DNA from: JAUXIQ01 sp030620925 [NCBI: Nitrospinota bacterium]
Lineage (GTDB): Bacteria > JAUXIQ01
Assembly (NCBI GenBank): GCA_030620925.1
Contig: JAUXIQ010000058.1
Location: forward strand, 1-8,923
Length of the DNA: 8,923 nucleotides
Direction: 5' to 3'
Position numbers and translations under genes: made by a program. Shown here in pieces: positions 1 to 6,501 of the stretch (position 1 is the first letter of the stretch; each line of letters begins with the position of its first letter). The notes under the pieces were generated by a model. That model saw only the letters and a list, made by a program, of their open reading frames with translations, searched no databases and had not been told where the DNA came from.

Positions 1-164
1 ACCCCCCCGGGAGTTTCCTCGTCTTCGCTGGGATAATAGATTAGGAGACCTCCCCCCACGATTTTGGACATCGGCAAAAGGACTGCCACTGAAGCTAAGA
101 TGATAAAAACAGTCATGGCATAGCCCAATTTTTGCCCTGTGCGCAGGTCTACAATCTTTCTCAT
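1..164 (-). CDS. Unidentified small membrane protein, N-terminal part (runs off left edge)
   Basis: An open frame starts with ATG at 164 and stays open for 54 codons to the window edge, so the C-terminus is missing. The visible protein starts with a short basic stretch (MRKIVDLRTGQK). It continues with one hydrophobic segment at about residues 14-31 that fits a signal anchor or transmembrane helix, then a glycine-rich turn and an acidic stretch (EDEE, about 47-50). It begins 58 bp after the slipin stop, so it is probably in the same operon. Only a weak Shine-Dalgarno (GGAAA, about 10 bases upstream) is visible. The usual partner of a slipin gene is NfeD, but these residues do not look like a typical NfeD N-terminus. 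I do not recognise the family. That it is a real gene is moderately supported by frame, position and hydrophobic segment. Confidence 0.5.
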   Translation of the reverse strand, partial: MRKIVDLRTGQKLGYAMTVFIILASVAVLLPMSKIVGGGLLIYYPSEDEETPGG

Positions 165-222
165 GGTCACAGTTTCCAGGTTTCATGGGGAGGAGAGTTT
201 CTTTTCCTCCCTTTAATCTCAA

Positions 223-1188
223 TCATGAGGTCTCTTCGCCATCCGGTTTTTTCTCTAAATGGGTGTATTCTTTGGCCATGGCCATCAGCCCTGCCATGGT
301 TCCCAGGTTCATGCTGTCCAACGCTGTTGAGGGGACAACCATTATCGTTGCCTGTCCTTTAAGACCCTCATACAGCATGTTCATGGCCCTTAAATGGAGG
401 GCGGTGGGATTATCTTTATAGCGGGTCGAGGCCTGCTCGAATTTTTCGGCTATGATGAGCTCGGAGTCACCGAGGATGACCCTGGCCTGTTTCTCCCTCT
501 CTGCCTGTGCCTGCATGGACATGGCGTCCTGGAGAGCCTGGGGGATGGTGACGTCCCTTAACTCCACGGAAACGGCGCGGATGCCCCAGGGGGTTATCCG
601 CTCATCGATGAGGCTGCCCAGGTCCTTGTCCAGCTTGAGCCTGCCTTCCAACATGTCGGAGAGGTCGGCCCGCCCGATGATATCCCGAAGAGCGGTCTGT
701 GCCGCCCAGCTAACGGCCATCTGGTAGTTCTCCACTTCCAGGGCGGCCTTCATGGGGTCCACCACGTGCCAGAAGAGCACGGCGTCCACGTCCACGGGAA
801 CGTTATCTTTGGTGAGGGTGGATTCGGCTCTGAAGATGGTGGTAATAACCCTCAGGTCTATCCAGTAAGCGATGGAATCTACTATGGGGGCGATGGCGAA
901 GAGGCCGGGCCCTTTGACCCTGCTGTATTTACCCCATCTCAACACCACGGCTCTATCCCATTGTTTGGCGATCTTTACCATGAAAGCCACGTACAGGGCC
1001 AGGGCGAAGAAGCCTGCTCCGATCCATGCATTGTGCTGTGCCATGGTGCCGCCGGCGCCGGCGCCGGCGATGATCAGGAAAAGGATTACAGAGAGGGGGT
1101 TGACATGTTTCAACCTCTTGGGCATCTTGAGGCTAATTACCTCTCCTTCCAATTCCTTCGCACCTGCACCTTTAGTTTCTTCGTTCAT
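223..1188 (-). CDS. Slipin / stomatin-like SPFH (Band 7) membrane protein
   Basis: This 321-residue protein has two hydrophobic segments near the N-terminus (about 31-49 and 54-72). An SPFH/Band 7 domain (about 73-240) follows, with typical stretches: a WDRAVVLRWGKY start, GPGLFAIAPIVD, an IDLR strand, TKDNVPVDVDAVLFW and ELRDVTIPQ. The alanine/glutamate-rich helix after the domain (about 217-255, with QAQAEREKQAR) and the SEL segment are characteristic of stomatins. Such proteins oligomerise on the membrane and organise microdomains or protect membrane complexes. Translation starts at ATG 1188 behind a strong AGGAGG, about 5 bases upstream. It lies 105 bp downstream of the 11-heme cytochrome and is probably co-transcribed with it. 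An unidentified membrane protein follows in place of an evident NfeD. The Ala-Gly stretch at residues 41-47 is encoded by a tandem GCCGGC repeat. The family call is secure. The partner and role here are inferred. Confidence 0.92.
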   Translation of the reverse strand: MNEETKGAGAKELEGEVISLKMPKRLKHVNPLSVILFLIIAGAGAGGTMAQHNAWIGAGFFALALYVAFMVKIAKQWDRAVVLRWGKYSRVKGPGLFAIAPIVDSIAYWIDLRVITTIFRAESTLTKDNVPVDVDAVLFWHVVDPMKAALEVENYQMAVSWAAQTALRDIIGRADLSDMLEGRLKLDKDLGSLIDERITPWGIRAVSVELRDVTIPQALQDAMSMQAQAEREKQARVILGDSELIIAEKFEQASTRYKDNPTALHLRAMNMLYEGLKGQATIMVVPSTALDSMNLGTMAGLMAMAKEYTHLEKKPDGEETS

Positions 1189-1293
1189 CTTTTCCTCCTA
1201 ACTTAGGTTTTTACCACCTGTAATAAAAAGAGCTCACTGTCGCTCCCTCCCTCATGGATTAATTTCACATACCACTCAACGCCTCACGAATAA

Positions 1294-2181
1294 TTATAAG
1301 AAGAACTTTTCAAGAGGTTTCCTATCATGACAGCTCTGACACAGTTCCCTGGCTAAGTCTCTGGTGACCCGCCACATGTGCGGCATGTGGCAAATGGTGC
1401 AGTCGCCACCGGTGGCATCCAGGTGTATGCCGTGTTTACCAAGCTCGACGATGGAGTTGTGGCATCGTAAACAATCTGTTGAAGTTGGTTTTATGCTCTT
1501 AGAATGCGGTTTATGGCACTCCATGCAGCGGAAGGCCATGGAGCCGTTCCGGGGCCAGAAATTTGCTCCGTCAAGGCCTTGTGATCGGGCTATCTTGGCA
1601 TGACAGGAGAGACACCTTTCTCTGGTTGGTCTGAGGTCCGCTTGCTGGCCGCCGTAAGTATGGCAGCCGAGGCAGGCCATTCCTTCCATTCCCACGCCGT
1701 GCACCCTTTTTTCGATGTGGCAGTTTACGCAGAAGCGTTCTTCGGTGACGAATTTGTGGAGTTCTGTCCCGTGACACTGGGTGCATTCCAACTGAGCCAT
1801 GAACACGTGCCGGGCGTGCCCGTAGGAGCGGTTTATGGAAATGGCGGCGTCTCTGGTGAGATGGCATTCTCTGCAGATGTCTGAAGGCACGAGGAAGTGG
1901 CCGTAGCGCTCGCTCACCTCTTTGGGGTTGCTGAACAGGGTTCTTATCATCATCTTGTTCTTTTCGATGATGCTGGCTTCATGGCAGGTATGGCAGTTTA
2001 TGCCGTTGTGCACGCTCGCTTTCCAGGCATCGAAGGCTTCGTCCATGAGGTGGCAGGACCTGCAAAATTCGGGGTTGTTTTCGGTGAAATCGTAAGCATA
2101 GAAGGCTACGGTTATGGCGCCTATGACAACTATAACTCCCAGGATCACAGTTATAATCGACAGCTTGAAGGGGAATTTCAT
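1294..2181 (-). CDS. Membrane-anchored 11-heme c-type cytochrome (NapC/NirT-like N-terminus)
   Basis: This 295-residue protein has one N-terminal transmembrane anchor (about 8-29) followed by eleven CXXCH heme c motifs. They start at residues 40, 63, 103, 133, 151, 170, 190, 219, 237, 261 and 281. The anchor followed by CRSCH and CHTCH in the first 70 residues resembles the NapC/NirT quinol-dehydrogenase family. That family normally has four or five hemes, so the rest is a long multiheme extension. It should be exported, held at the outer face of the cytoplasmic membrane, and pass electrons from the quinol pool to periplasmic or extracellular acceptors. Its terminal partner cannot be read from this window. 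Additional histidines between motifs could serve as distal heme ligands. Translation starts at ATG 2181, preceded by AAGAG. The gene lies 62 bp downstream of the pseudo-receiver, probably in one operon. The heme count is read directly, and the electron-transfer role is secure. The redox partner is unknown. Confidence 0.9.
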   Translation of the reverse strand: MKFPFKLSIITVILGVIVVIGAITVAFYAYDFTENNPEFCRSCHLMDEAFDAWKASVHNGINCHTCHEASIIEKNKMMIRTLFSNPKEVSERYGHFLVPSDICRECHLTRDAAISINRSYGHARHVFMAQLECTQCHGTELHKFVTEERFCVNCHIEKRVHGVGMEGMACLGCHTYGGQQADLRPTRERCLSCHAKIARSQGLDGANFWPRNGSMAFRCMECHKPHSKSIKPTSTDCLRCHNSIVELGKHGIHLDATGGDCTICHMPHMWRVTRDLARELCQSCHDRKPLEKFFL

Positions 2182-2243
2182 AAACTCTTAACCTTGATCT
2201 ATTAATCTTTAGCCGTTGGTGCCGCTTACAGTTTCATCGATGT

Positions 2244-2624
2244 CTATTTAGAATGTTTAGCTATGGCGTGCTCAATCGCCGATTTAATTTCGTCTCCAGA
2301 AGTGGGTTTGACCAAATGGTAAAATATCTTTCCCTTTCTTATCTGGCGCTGCGTCTCCAGGGAGTCTTCGCTGGTTATCGTGATTATGGGCAGAGTGTCG
2401 TCTATCTGGTTAATTATGGGAATGGTCTCCGCCCCACCTTCTCTATCCGGGTCCAATTCAAGGATTATAGCGTCATACTTATTTTTAAGTATTTGTTTTA
2501 ATGCTTCGGTCAATTTCTCAATGAACTCAAGCCGATAGTTGGATGCACTCAGTAGTTCAGTAAGCTGGTTTCGAAAGTCGGCATCGCTGTTTAAGACAAG
2601 AATGTTTATCGTGTTGTTGCTCAT
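2244..2624 (-). CDS. Stand-alone atypical receiver (pseudo-receiver) domain protein
   Basis: This 126-residue protein has the CheY-like receiver fold pattern: a first strand INILVLNSD (6-14), a third strand DAIILEL (51-57), strand four PIITIT (79-84) and a YHLVKP motif (102-107). The conserved Thr84 and Lys106-Pro107 are present. The phospho-acceptor aspartate appears to be replaced by Glu56, and the acidic pair at the end of strand one is Asn12-Ser13, with only Asp14 retained. Phosphorylation-dependent signalling is therefore unlikely. Glu at the acceptor site can mimic the active form in some receivers. No output domain is present, so it would act by protein contact. It is the first gene after the candidate sigma-54 promoter and precedes the multiheme cytochrome. 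Its base composition looks more AT-rich than the flanking genes. No clear Shine-Dalgarno is seen before ATG 2624. The fold is well supported; the loss of phosphorylation is inferred from my alignment. Confidence 0.85.
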   Translation of the reverse strand: MSNNTINILVLNSDADFRNQLTELLSASNYRLEFIEKLTEALKQILKNKYDAIILELDPDREGGAETIPIINQIDDTLPIITITSEDSLETQRQIRKGKIFYHLVKPTSGDEIKSAIEHAIAKHSK

Positions 2625-2697
2625 TTGATGAATACAAAGCCATCTGTGTGTTTGAACTATCTACTACATTTTCCTTAGGGCATCTTCCTTATTCAGT

Positions 2698-2713
2698 TAC
2701 AAAAATCGTGCCT
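2698..2713 (-). promoter_or_regulatory. Candidate sigma-54 (-24/-12) promoter for the receiver-cytochrome-slipin operon
   Basis: On the minus strand this reads AGGCACGATTTTTGTA, against the sigma-54 consensus TGGCACG-N4-TTGCW. The -24 GG (2712-2711) and the -12 G (2700) have the required 10-base spacing. The mismatches are A for T at the first base and T for C in the -12 GC. Transcription would begin near 2688, giving a leader of about 63 bases before the receiver ATG at 2624. A sigma-54 activator is encoded immediately upstream, which supports the call. Confidence 0.6.
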
Positions 2714-2828
2714 TTTGGAGTTGCGGCCCGGGATGATAGGAGAATTAGGTTATAAATCATTGAAAATATAAGTGAAGTCAGGGAACGTTGCGTTATAGAG
2801 AGATTGTGCGAAAATGGGTGTCGGGTGT

Positions 2829-2848
2829 TGTCGTCTGACAATATGTCA
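2829..2848. promoter_or_regulatory. Candidate NtrC-type activator binding site (overlapping dyads)
   Basis: Two perfect dyads overlap here: TGTC-GTCT-GACA (2829-2840) and TGACA-ATA-TGTCA (2836-2848). They lie about 130 bp upstream of the -24 GG of the candidate sigma-54 promoter, a normal distance for an upstream activating sequence bound by an NtrC-family activator. More half sites (TGTCAG and TGTCA) occur at about 2915-2928, overlapping the end of the regulator gene. The dyads are read directly; their use by the adjacent regulator is inferred. Confidence 0.45.
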
Positions 2849-2925
2849 TGGCATTGTAGGGTGGTAAGTGCATAAACCCAGAGCCAGAGCCGGATGAGGG
2901 CTATTCTGTCGATTTGTCAGTAGTG

Positions 2926-4305
2926 TCATGACTCTTTGTCGATGGACGCGGTATCGGGGATGCTGTATTCTCTTAGCTTCCGGTAGAGAGTCCGCTCGCT
3001 TATGTTCAGGGCTTTGGCGGCTTTCCCCCGGTGTCCGTTCATACGCTGGAGCACCTGAATAATATATTTTTTCTCCATTTCTTTGAGGGGGAGAAGGCTT
3101 CCCGATTCATCGTTCTCACCAGCATGGGCTGCCCTCCGGATGTTTGTAGGGAGGTCTTTGGGGCTAATATAGTCGTCTTCTGACATTATGATGGCCCTTT
3201 CGATGACGTTTTGCAGCTCACGTATGTTCCCGGGCCAGGAGTAGGCCATGAGCCTTTCCATGGCCTCGTCGGTTATGGACAGGTTCTTTTTCCCCGTAAT
3301 GCTGGTATTTTCCATGAAATATTGGACGAGGAGTGGAATGTCTTCCTTCCTCTCCCGTAGCGGTGGGATGGACATGGAGAAGACGTTGAGGCGGTAAAAG
3401 AGGTCTTCCCTGAACTGGCCGTTTGACACCATCTGGTAGAGGTCTCTGTTAGTGGCGGCGATTATCCTCACTTCCACCCTGATGTCTTTGGTGCTGCCCA
3501 TGCGGCGGAAGGTCTTACTGTCCATCACCCGCAGCATCTTGGCCTGGATTGCAGGGCTGATCTCTCCTATCTCGTCCATGACCAGCGTGCCGGTATCGGC
3601 CACCTCAAAAAGGCCGTGCTTTCTGCTGGCGGCCCCTGTATAAGCGCCTTTTTCGTGTCCGAACAGCTCGTTTTCCAGCAGGTTTTCCTGCAGGGAGCCG
3701 CAGTCGATGATAACGAAGGGGCGGTCTTTCATGGGGCTATGGTGGTGGATGGCTCTGGCGACTAATTCCTTGCCCACTCCGCTCTCCCCCATGATGAGGA
3801 CAGTGGATTGGGCATTGGCCACCTTATTGATAAGCTCCAGGACGTTCTTGATTGCCTGGCTGTGGCCTATTATCCCCTGGAATTCTTCCCTGCGGGCGAG
3901 CTCCTGTTTGAGCATAATGTTCTCTTTTCCTATGAGCTGTTTTTCGTAGGCTTTGGTGATGATTGTCTCCAGCTCTGAGAGGTTGCATGGTTTGGTTATG
4001 AAGTCGTAGGCTCCCTGTTTCATGGAATTTATGGCGTTGTCCACTGTGGCGTAAGCGGTGAGCATTATTATCTCGATTTCGGGATTTATGTCTTTTATGG
4101 CTACCATCGTATCGAAGCCGCTCATTCCGGGCATCTTTATATCCAGCAATACCACGTTCAAGTTTTCTTCGGCCACCAGCTTCCGGGCCTCGTCTCCGTT
4201 GGCTGCGATGCTCACGTTGAACCCTATAGAGGCCAGCTCTTCGCTCAGCACTTCTCTGAAGGTATCGTCATCATCTACTAAAAGGACTGCGATGTCCTCT
4301 TTCAT
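2926..4305 (-). CDS. NtrC-family sigma-54-dependent response regulator
   Basis: This 459-residue protein has the standard three-domain layout. The receiver (about 1-120) has the acidic pocket Asp11-13, phospho-acceptor Asp55 (in VVLLDIKMPG), Thr83 and Lys105. The AAA+ sigma-54 interaction domain (about 143-375) has Walker A GESGVGKE at 173-180, the sigma-54 contact loop as GAYTGA at 220-225, Walker B LVMDEIGE at 241-248 and the arginine-finger region FREDLFYRL near 298-306. The C-terminal Fis-type helix-turn-helix contains GKAAKALNISERTLYRKL. The contact loop has Tyr in place of the usual Phe, a known natural variation. It starts at ATG 4305 behind GGAGG and overlaps the kinase stop by 4 bases, so the two are translationally coupled. 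It should hydrolyse ATP to remodel sigma-54 RNA polymerase. The nearest candidate target is the promoter at 2698-2713, just downstream of this gene. The family call is very secure. Confidence 0.96.
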   Translation of the reverse strand: MKEDIAVLLVDDDDTFREVLSEELASIGFNVSIAANGDEARKLVAEENLNVVLLDIKMPGMSGFDTMVAIKDINPEIEIIMLTAYATVDNAINSMKQGAYDFITKPCNLSELETIITKAYEKQLIGKENIMLKQELARREEFQGIIGHSQAIKNVLELINKVANAQSTVLIMGESGVGKELVARAIHHHSPMKDRPFVIIDCGSLQENLLENELFGHEKGAYTGAASRKHGLFEVADTGTLVMDEIGEISPAIQAKMLRVMDSKTFRRMGSTKDIRVEVRIIAATNRDLYQMVSNGQFREDLFYRLNVFSMSIPPLRERKEDIPLLVQYFMENTSITGKKNLSITDEAMERLMAYSWPGNIRELQNVIERAIIMSEDDYISPKDLPTNIRRAAHAGENDESGSLLPLKEMEKKYIIQVLQRMNGHRGKAAKALNISERTLYRKLREYSIPDTASIDKES

Positions 4306-6209
4306 ACCGCTTTTTCCTCCATGTCCGCCGGTTTTCCGGCTATCGGCAAACGCACGAAGAAATCCGTGCCCTCCCCGGGCGAGCTTTTAACGGAGACCGT
4401 TCCTCCAATTTTGTCCATCAGATTCCTGCAGATGTAGAGCCCCAGGCCTGTTCCCTTTCCGGGCGGTTTTCTGGTGAAAAAGGGTTCGAAGATTTTGCCC
4501 ATATCCTCTTTCGCTATTCCCTTGCCTGTGTCGGAGATGGTCACCTGAATCAAGTTGTCTGACATAACGGTTCGGACGGTGAGGCAACCCCCCTCGTCTT
4601 CTATGGCTTGTATTGCGTTGAGTATGAGGTTGAAAAACACCTCTCGCAGGTCCGATTGATCCAGTTGCAAGAGGGGTACGGAGGGGTCTAAATCCTTCAT
4701 TACTTCTATCTCACGGCGCGTCGATTCGGATTCCAGCAGGGAGATGGTCTCTTCCAGGCATTGGTTGACGTCCACGCTTTTTGTGGAGGGGATGGATTTT
4801 CTGGAAAGGAACAGGAGCTTATCGGTTATTATCTTACATCTTTCAGCCTCTTTTTTGGAGAGGCCCAGGTATTTATTAAATTTGTTGAGCTCTTCGGGCA
4901 CCAGGGGTGAGCTGGATTTCTTAAGCATCCGCTGAAGCCCTTCGATGCAGGTGGTTATGGACGCCAGGGGGTTCTTTATCTCGTGAGATATGCCCGAGGC
5001 AAGCAGCCCCAGGGAAGCCAGGCGCTCGGAATGGATCAGCTCCGCTTCCAGTTTTTTCCTCTCTGTGATGTCCCTTATCACTTCCACCACCTGATATACG
5101 TTTCCCGCGCTGTCCTTTATGGGAGAAGCATAGATTTCAAGCTCTATCTCTTCATCCTTTGTGTTCCGGAAGCTCCTGATGGTTTTGTGAAGGGTGCCTG
5201 TGCGGAATGTCTCTTCGGCAAGGCAGTACTGGTTGTCCGCCCCCTCTTCATTAAAGAGGGCGCCGCAGATTTTACCTACCAGTTCTTCCGTGGGACGCCC
5301 CATCAGATGCGAGACGGCATCATTTGCGGCTACTACACGATCCTCTCTGTTCACCACCAGAACCCCTTCGTCTATGCTGTTCACCAGTTTTTCCAGTTGC
5401 TCTTTCTGCAGTTTTATCTCTTTGATTTTTATGTATTCTTTCAGGTCTTCGGTCATCTGGTTGAAATTGTGGGCGAGCTGGGCCAGTTCGTCCGCCCCCC
5501 GTTCATCCACCATGGCGTCCAATTCTCCCCGGCCCACCCTGCTGGTATGTTTGAGGAAGTCGAACAGCCTGTGGATTACCAGTCTGTTCAACAGCAGCCA
5601 GAGCACGGCGGACATTACTCCGATGACTATAAGTGTCCAGAGGAGGACTTTTTTGACGTTGGCCTTTAGCGCCTGGTTTACATCGGCCATGGAGAAATCC
5701 ATCATCAGCACACCATTCAGTTTTTCAGACGCGTCGTGGCATCGATGGCATTCGGGATAGTTGAAGATGGGGTTGACGTTGCGGAAGACCTTCTCCCCGG
5801 AGGGGGTGGTATAGACGATCGTGGTGGCCCTGTTTTCCGGCTTATGTTGGTGGCAGATAAGGCAGGTGGTTTCCTCTCTGGTCATGTTTATCCCCACCAT
5901 CACAGGGTCGGAGGCGAACTTAACGGTCCCTTTCTTGTCCAGTATCATGATATTTTGGAGGCTTTCCTCCTGAGCAAGCCTACTGATAACGCCGTCTATC
6001 ATATCCAGATGATCGCCCAGCATGGCATACTGGAGACTGCTCCTTATCAGGGCGCTGACGTTTGTGGTGGAGGTTCTGAGGCTTTCTATCCACTGCTCCC
6101 GCTGATAGCGGTAGAGCAGGTAGGTGGATATACTGAGGATAATGGCCAGCGTAGCGACTATGCCTATGGTTATCTTGAAGTTCAGCCTGTCGAAAAATTT
6201 AATACCCAT
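4302..6209 (-). CDS. Membrane sensor histidine kinase with two extracytoplasmic CXXCH heme motifs (HAMP-PAS-HisKA-HATPase)
   Basis: This 635-residue protein has transmembrane segment 1 at about 13-33 and an extracytoplasmic sensor region at about 35-186 containing CLICH (116-120) and CHRCH (154-158). Transmembrane segment 2 (about 187-209) is followed by HAMP (about 210-262) and a PAS domain (about 270-385). The kinase core has the H-box SGISHEIKNP with His409, an N-box with Asn531, the G1 box DTGKGI (560-565), FEPFFT (574-579) and the G2 box GKGTGLGL (584-591). CXXCH motifs on the exported side are expected to bind heme c covalently, so it probably senses redox state, or a ligand such as NO, at the outer membrane face. 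The PAS domain has two cysteines (315 and 329) that could add redox or metal sensing. It probably phosphorylates Asp55 of the regulator that overlaps its stop codon. The start at ATG 6209 has only a weak ribosome site. Architecture is secure; the signal is inferred. Confidence 0.95.
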   Translation of the reverse strand: MGIKFFDRLNFKITIGIVATLAIILSISTYLLYRYQREQWIESLRTSTTNVSALIRSSLQYAMLGDHLDMIDGVISRLAQEESLQNIMILDKKGTVKFASDPVMVGINMTREETTCLICHQHKPENRATTIVYTTPSGEKVFRNVNPIFNYPECHRCHDASEKLNGVLMMDFSMADVNQALKANVKKVLLWTLIVIGVMSAVLWLLLNRLVIHRLFDFLKHTSRVGRGELDAMVDERGADELAQLAHNFNQMTEDLKEYIKIKEIKLQKEQLEKLVNSIDEGVLVVNREDRVVAANDAVSHLMGRPTEELVGKICGALFNEEGADNQYCLAEETFRTGTLHKTIRSFRNTKDEEIELEIYASPIKDSAGNVYQVVEVIRDITERKKLEAELIHSERLASLGLLASGISHEIKNPLASITTCIEGLQRMLKKSSSPLVPEELNKFNKYLGLSKKEAERCKIITDKLLFLSRKSIPSTKSVDVNQCLEETISLLESESTRREIEVMKDLDPSVPLLQLDQSDLREVFFNLILNAIQAIEDEGGCLTVRTVMSDNLIQVTISDTGKGIAKEDMGKIFEPFFTRKPPGKGTGLGLYICRNLMDKIGGTVSVKSSPGEGTDFFVRLPIAGKPADMEEKAV

Positions 6210-6270
6210 TGATGACCCAAGACAGAGGTTAATTGATTCTGAGGCAAAAGGGTCATTTGCGCGGCGAGTT

Positions 6271-6294
6271 AGATACTGACATATCTACATGTAG
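6271..6294. repeat. Adjacent dyads AGATA-N6-TATCT and CTACATGTAG in the kinase leader
   Basis: A perfect 5-bp inverted repeat (6271-6275 with 6282-6286) is followed directly by a perfect 10-base palindrome, CTACATGTAG (6285-6294). They lie between the candidate promoter and the kinase start, about 60-85 bases before the ATG. They could be an operator or leader-RNA structure. Short dyads also arise by chance in AT-rich DNA, so this is weak. Confidence 0.3.
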
Positions 6295-6328
6295 GGCAGG
6301 AGATAAATCGAGATATTTTGTTGTTTTC

Positions 6329-6356
6329 GTCAGATATAATGCTCGGTTGTTCTGAC
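6329..6356. repeat. Inverted repeat GTCAGA-N16-TCTGAC downstream of the kinase promoter
   Basis: Perfect 6-base arms are separated by 16 bases and lie 21-48 bases downstream of the candidate -10 element. Arms and spacing could suit a dimeric regulator site or a leader hairpin. The GTCAGA/TCTGAC arms resemble the TGTC/GACA half sites upstream of the receiver operon, so autoregulation by the encoded activator is possible but unproven. Confidence 0.35.
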
Positions 6357-6376
6357 TAAATTTCTATTCTAATAGG

Positions 6377-6406
6377 AATATATATATATCAAGTAGAAGT
6401 GTGCAA
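6377..6406 (-). promoter_or_regulatory. Candidate sigma-70 promoter for the kinase-regulator operon
   Basis: On the minus strand TTGCAC (6406-6401) is separated by 18 bases from TATATT (6382-6377). An alternative -10, TATATA, lies two bases closer. The region is AT-rich against GC-richer surroundings. Transcription would start near 6370, giving a leader of about 160 bases before the kinase ATG at 6209. The assignment is by consensus match only. Confidence 0.45.
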
Positions 6407-6453
6407 TTTTCTGCGGATAATAAAAGGGTTCTTTCAAAATTCCCTCGATTCTT

Positions 6454-6501
6454 GAAAAAATTGTGAGTGCGCCTTTTGAAACCCCGCGTTCCGCGGCGCA
6501 C
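6454..6501 (-). terminator. Candidate intrinsic terminator or structured 3' element after the lipoyl-protein operon
   Basis: Read on the minus strand, GTGCGCC (6501-6495) pairs perfectly with GGCGCAC (6473-6467) across a 21-base loop, and a run of six T follows after TCACAA. A competing tight hairpin, CCGCG-GAA-CGCGG (6496-6484), overlaps the first arm. The T-run starts six bases after the stem, later than in a classical terminator, so a different RNA structure is possible. Confidence 0.4.

Larger units (their letters stand above)
2625..2925. other. 301-bp regulatory intergenic region between regulator and receiver genes
   Basis: I found no convincing gene in this stretch. It holds the candidate sigma-54 promoter (2698-2713) and the dyad cluster (2829-2848). 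The part nearest the receiver gene (about 2640-2800) is AT-rich. No strong hairpin followed by a T-run was seen after the regulator stop at 2926, so read-through from the two-component operon into the receiver operon cannot be excluded. Confidence 0.6.

Noticed and set aside
220-225. GAYTGA (not GAFTGA) in the regulator (residues 220-225) as a sign of lost sigma-54 contact
   Set aside because: Tyr at this position is a known functional variant and all other activator motifs are intact. The coordinates here are protein residues of the gene at 2926-4305, not bases.
2200-2226. GGCACC-like sequence before the cytochrome gene as a second sigma-54 promoter
   Set aside because: The spacing between the GG and any GC is 8 bases, not 10, and the -12 element does not match.
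4983-5669. Long plus-strand open frame opposite the kinase gene (228 codons)
   Set aside because: It lies entirely antisense to a clear histidine kinase, its protein has no recognisable motif, and codon periodicity of the minus strand explains it.
6335-6340. Perfect plus-strand TATAAT as a possible plus-strand promoter
   Set aside because: No -35 element at 16-18 bases and no plus-strand gene follows.
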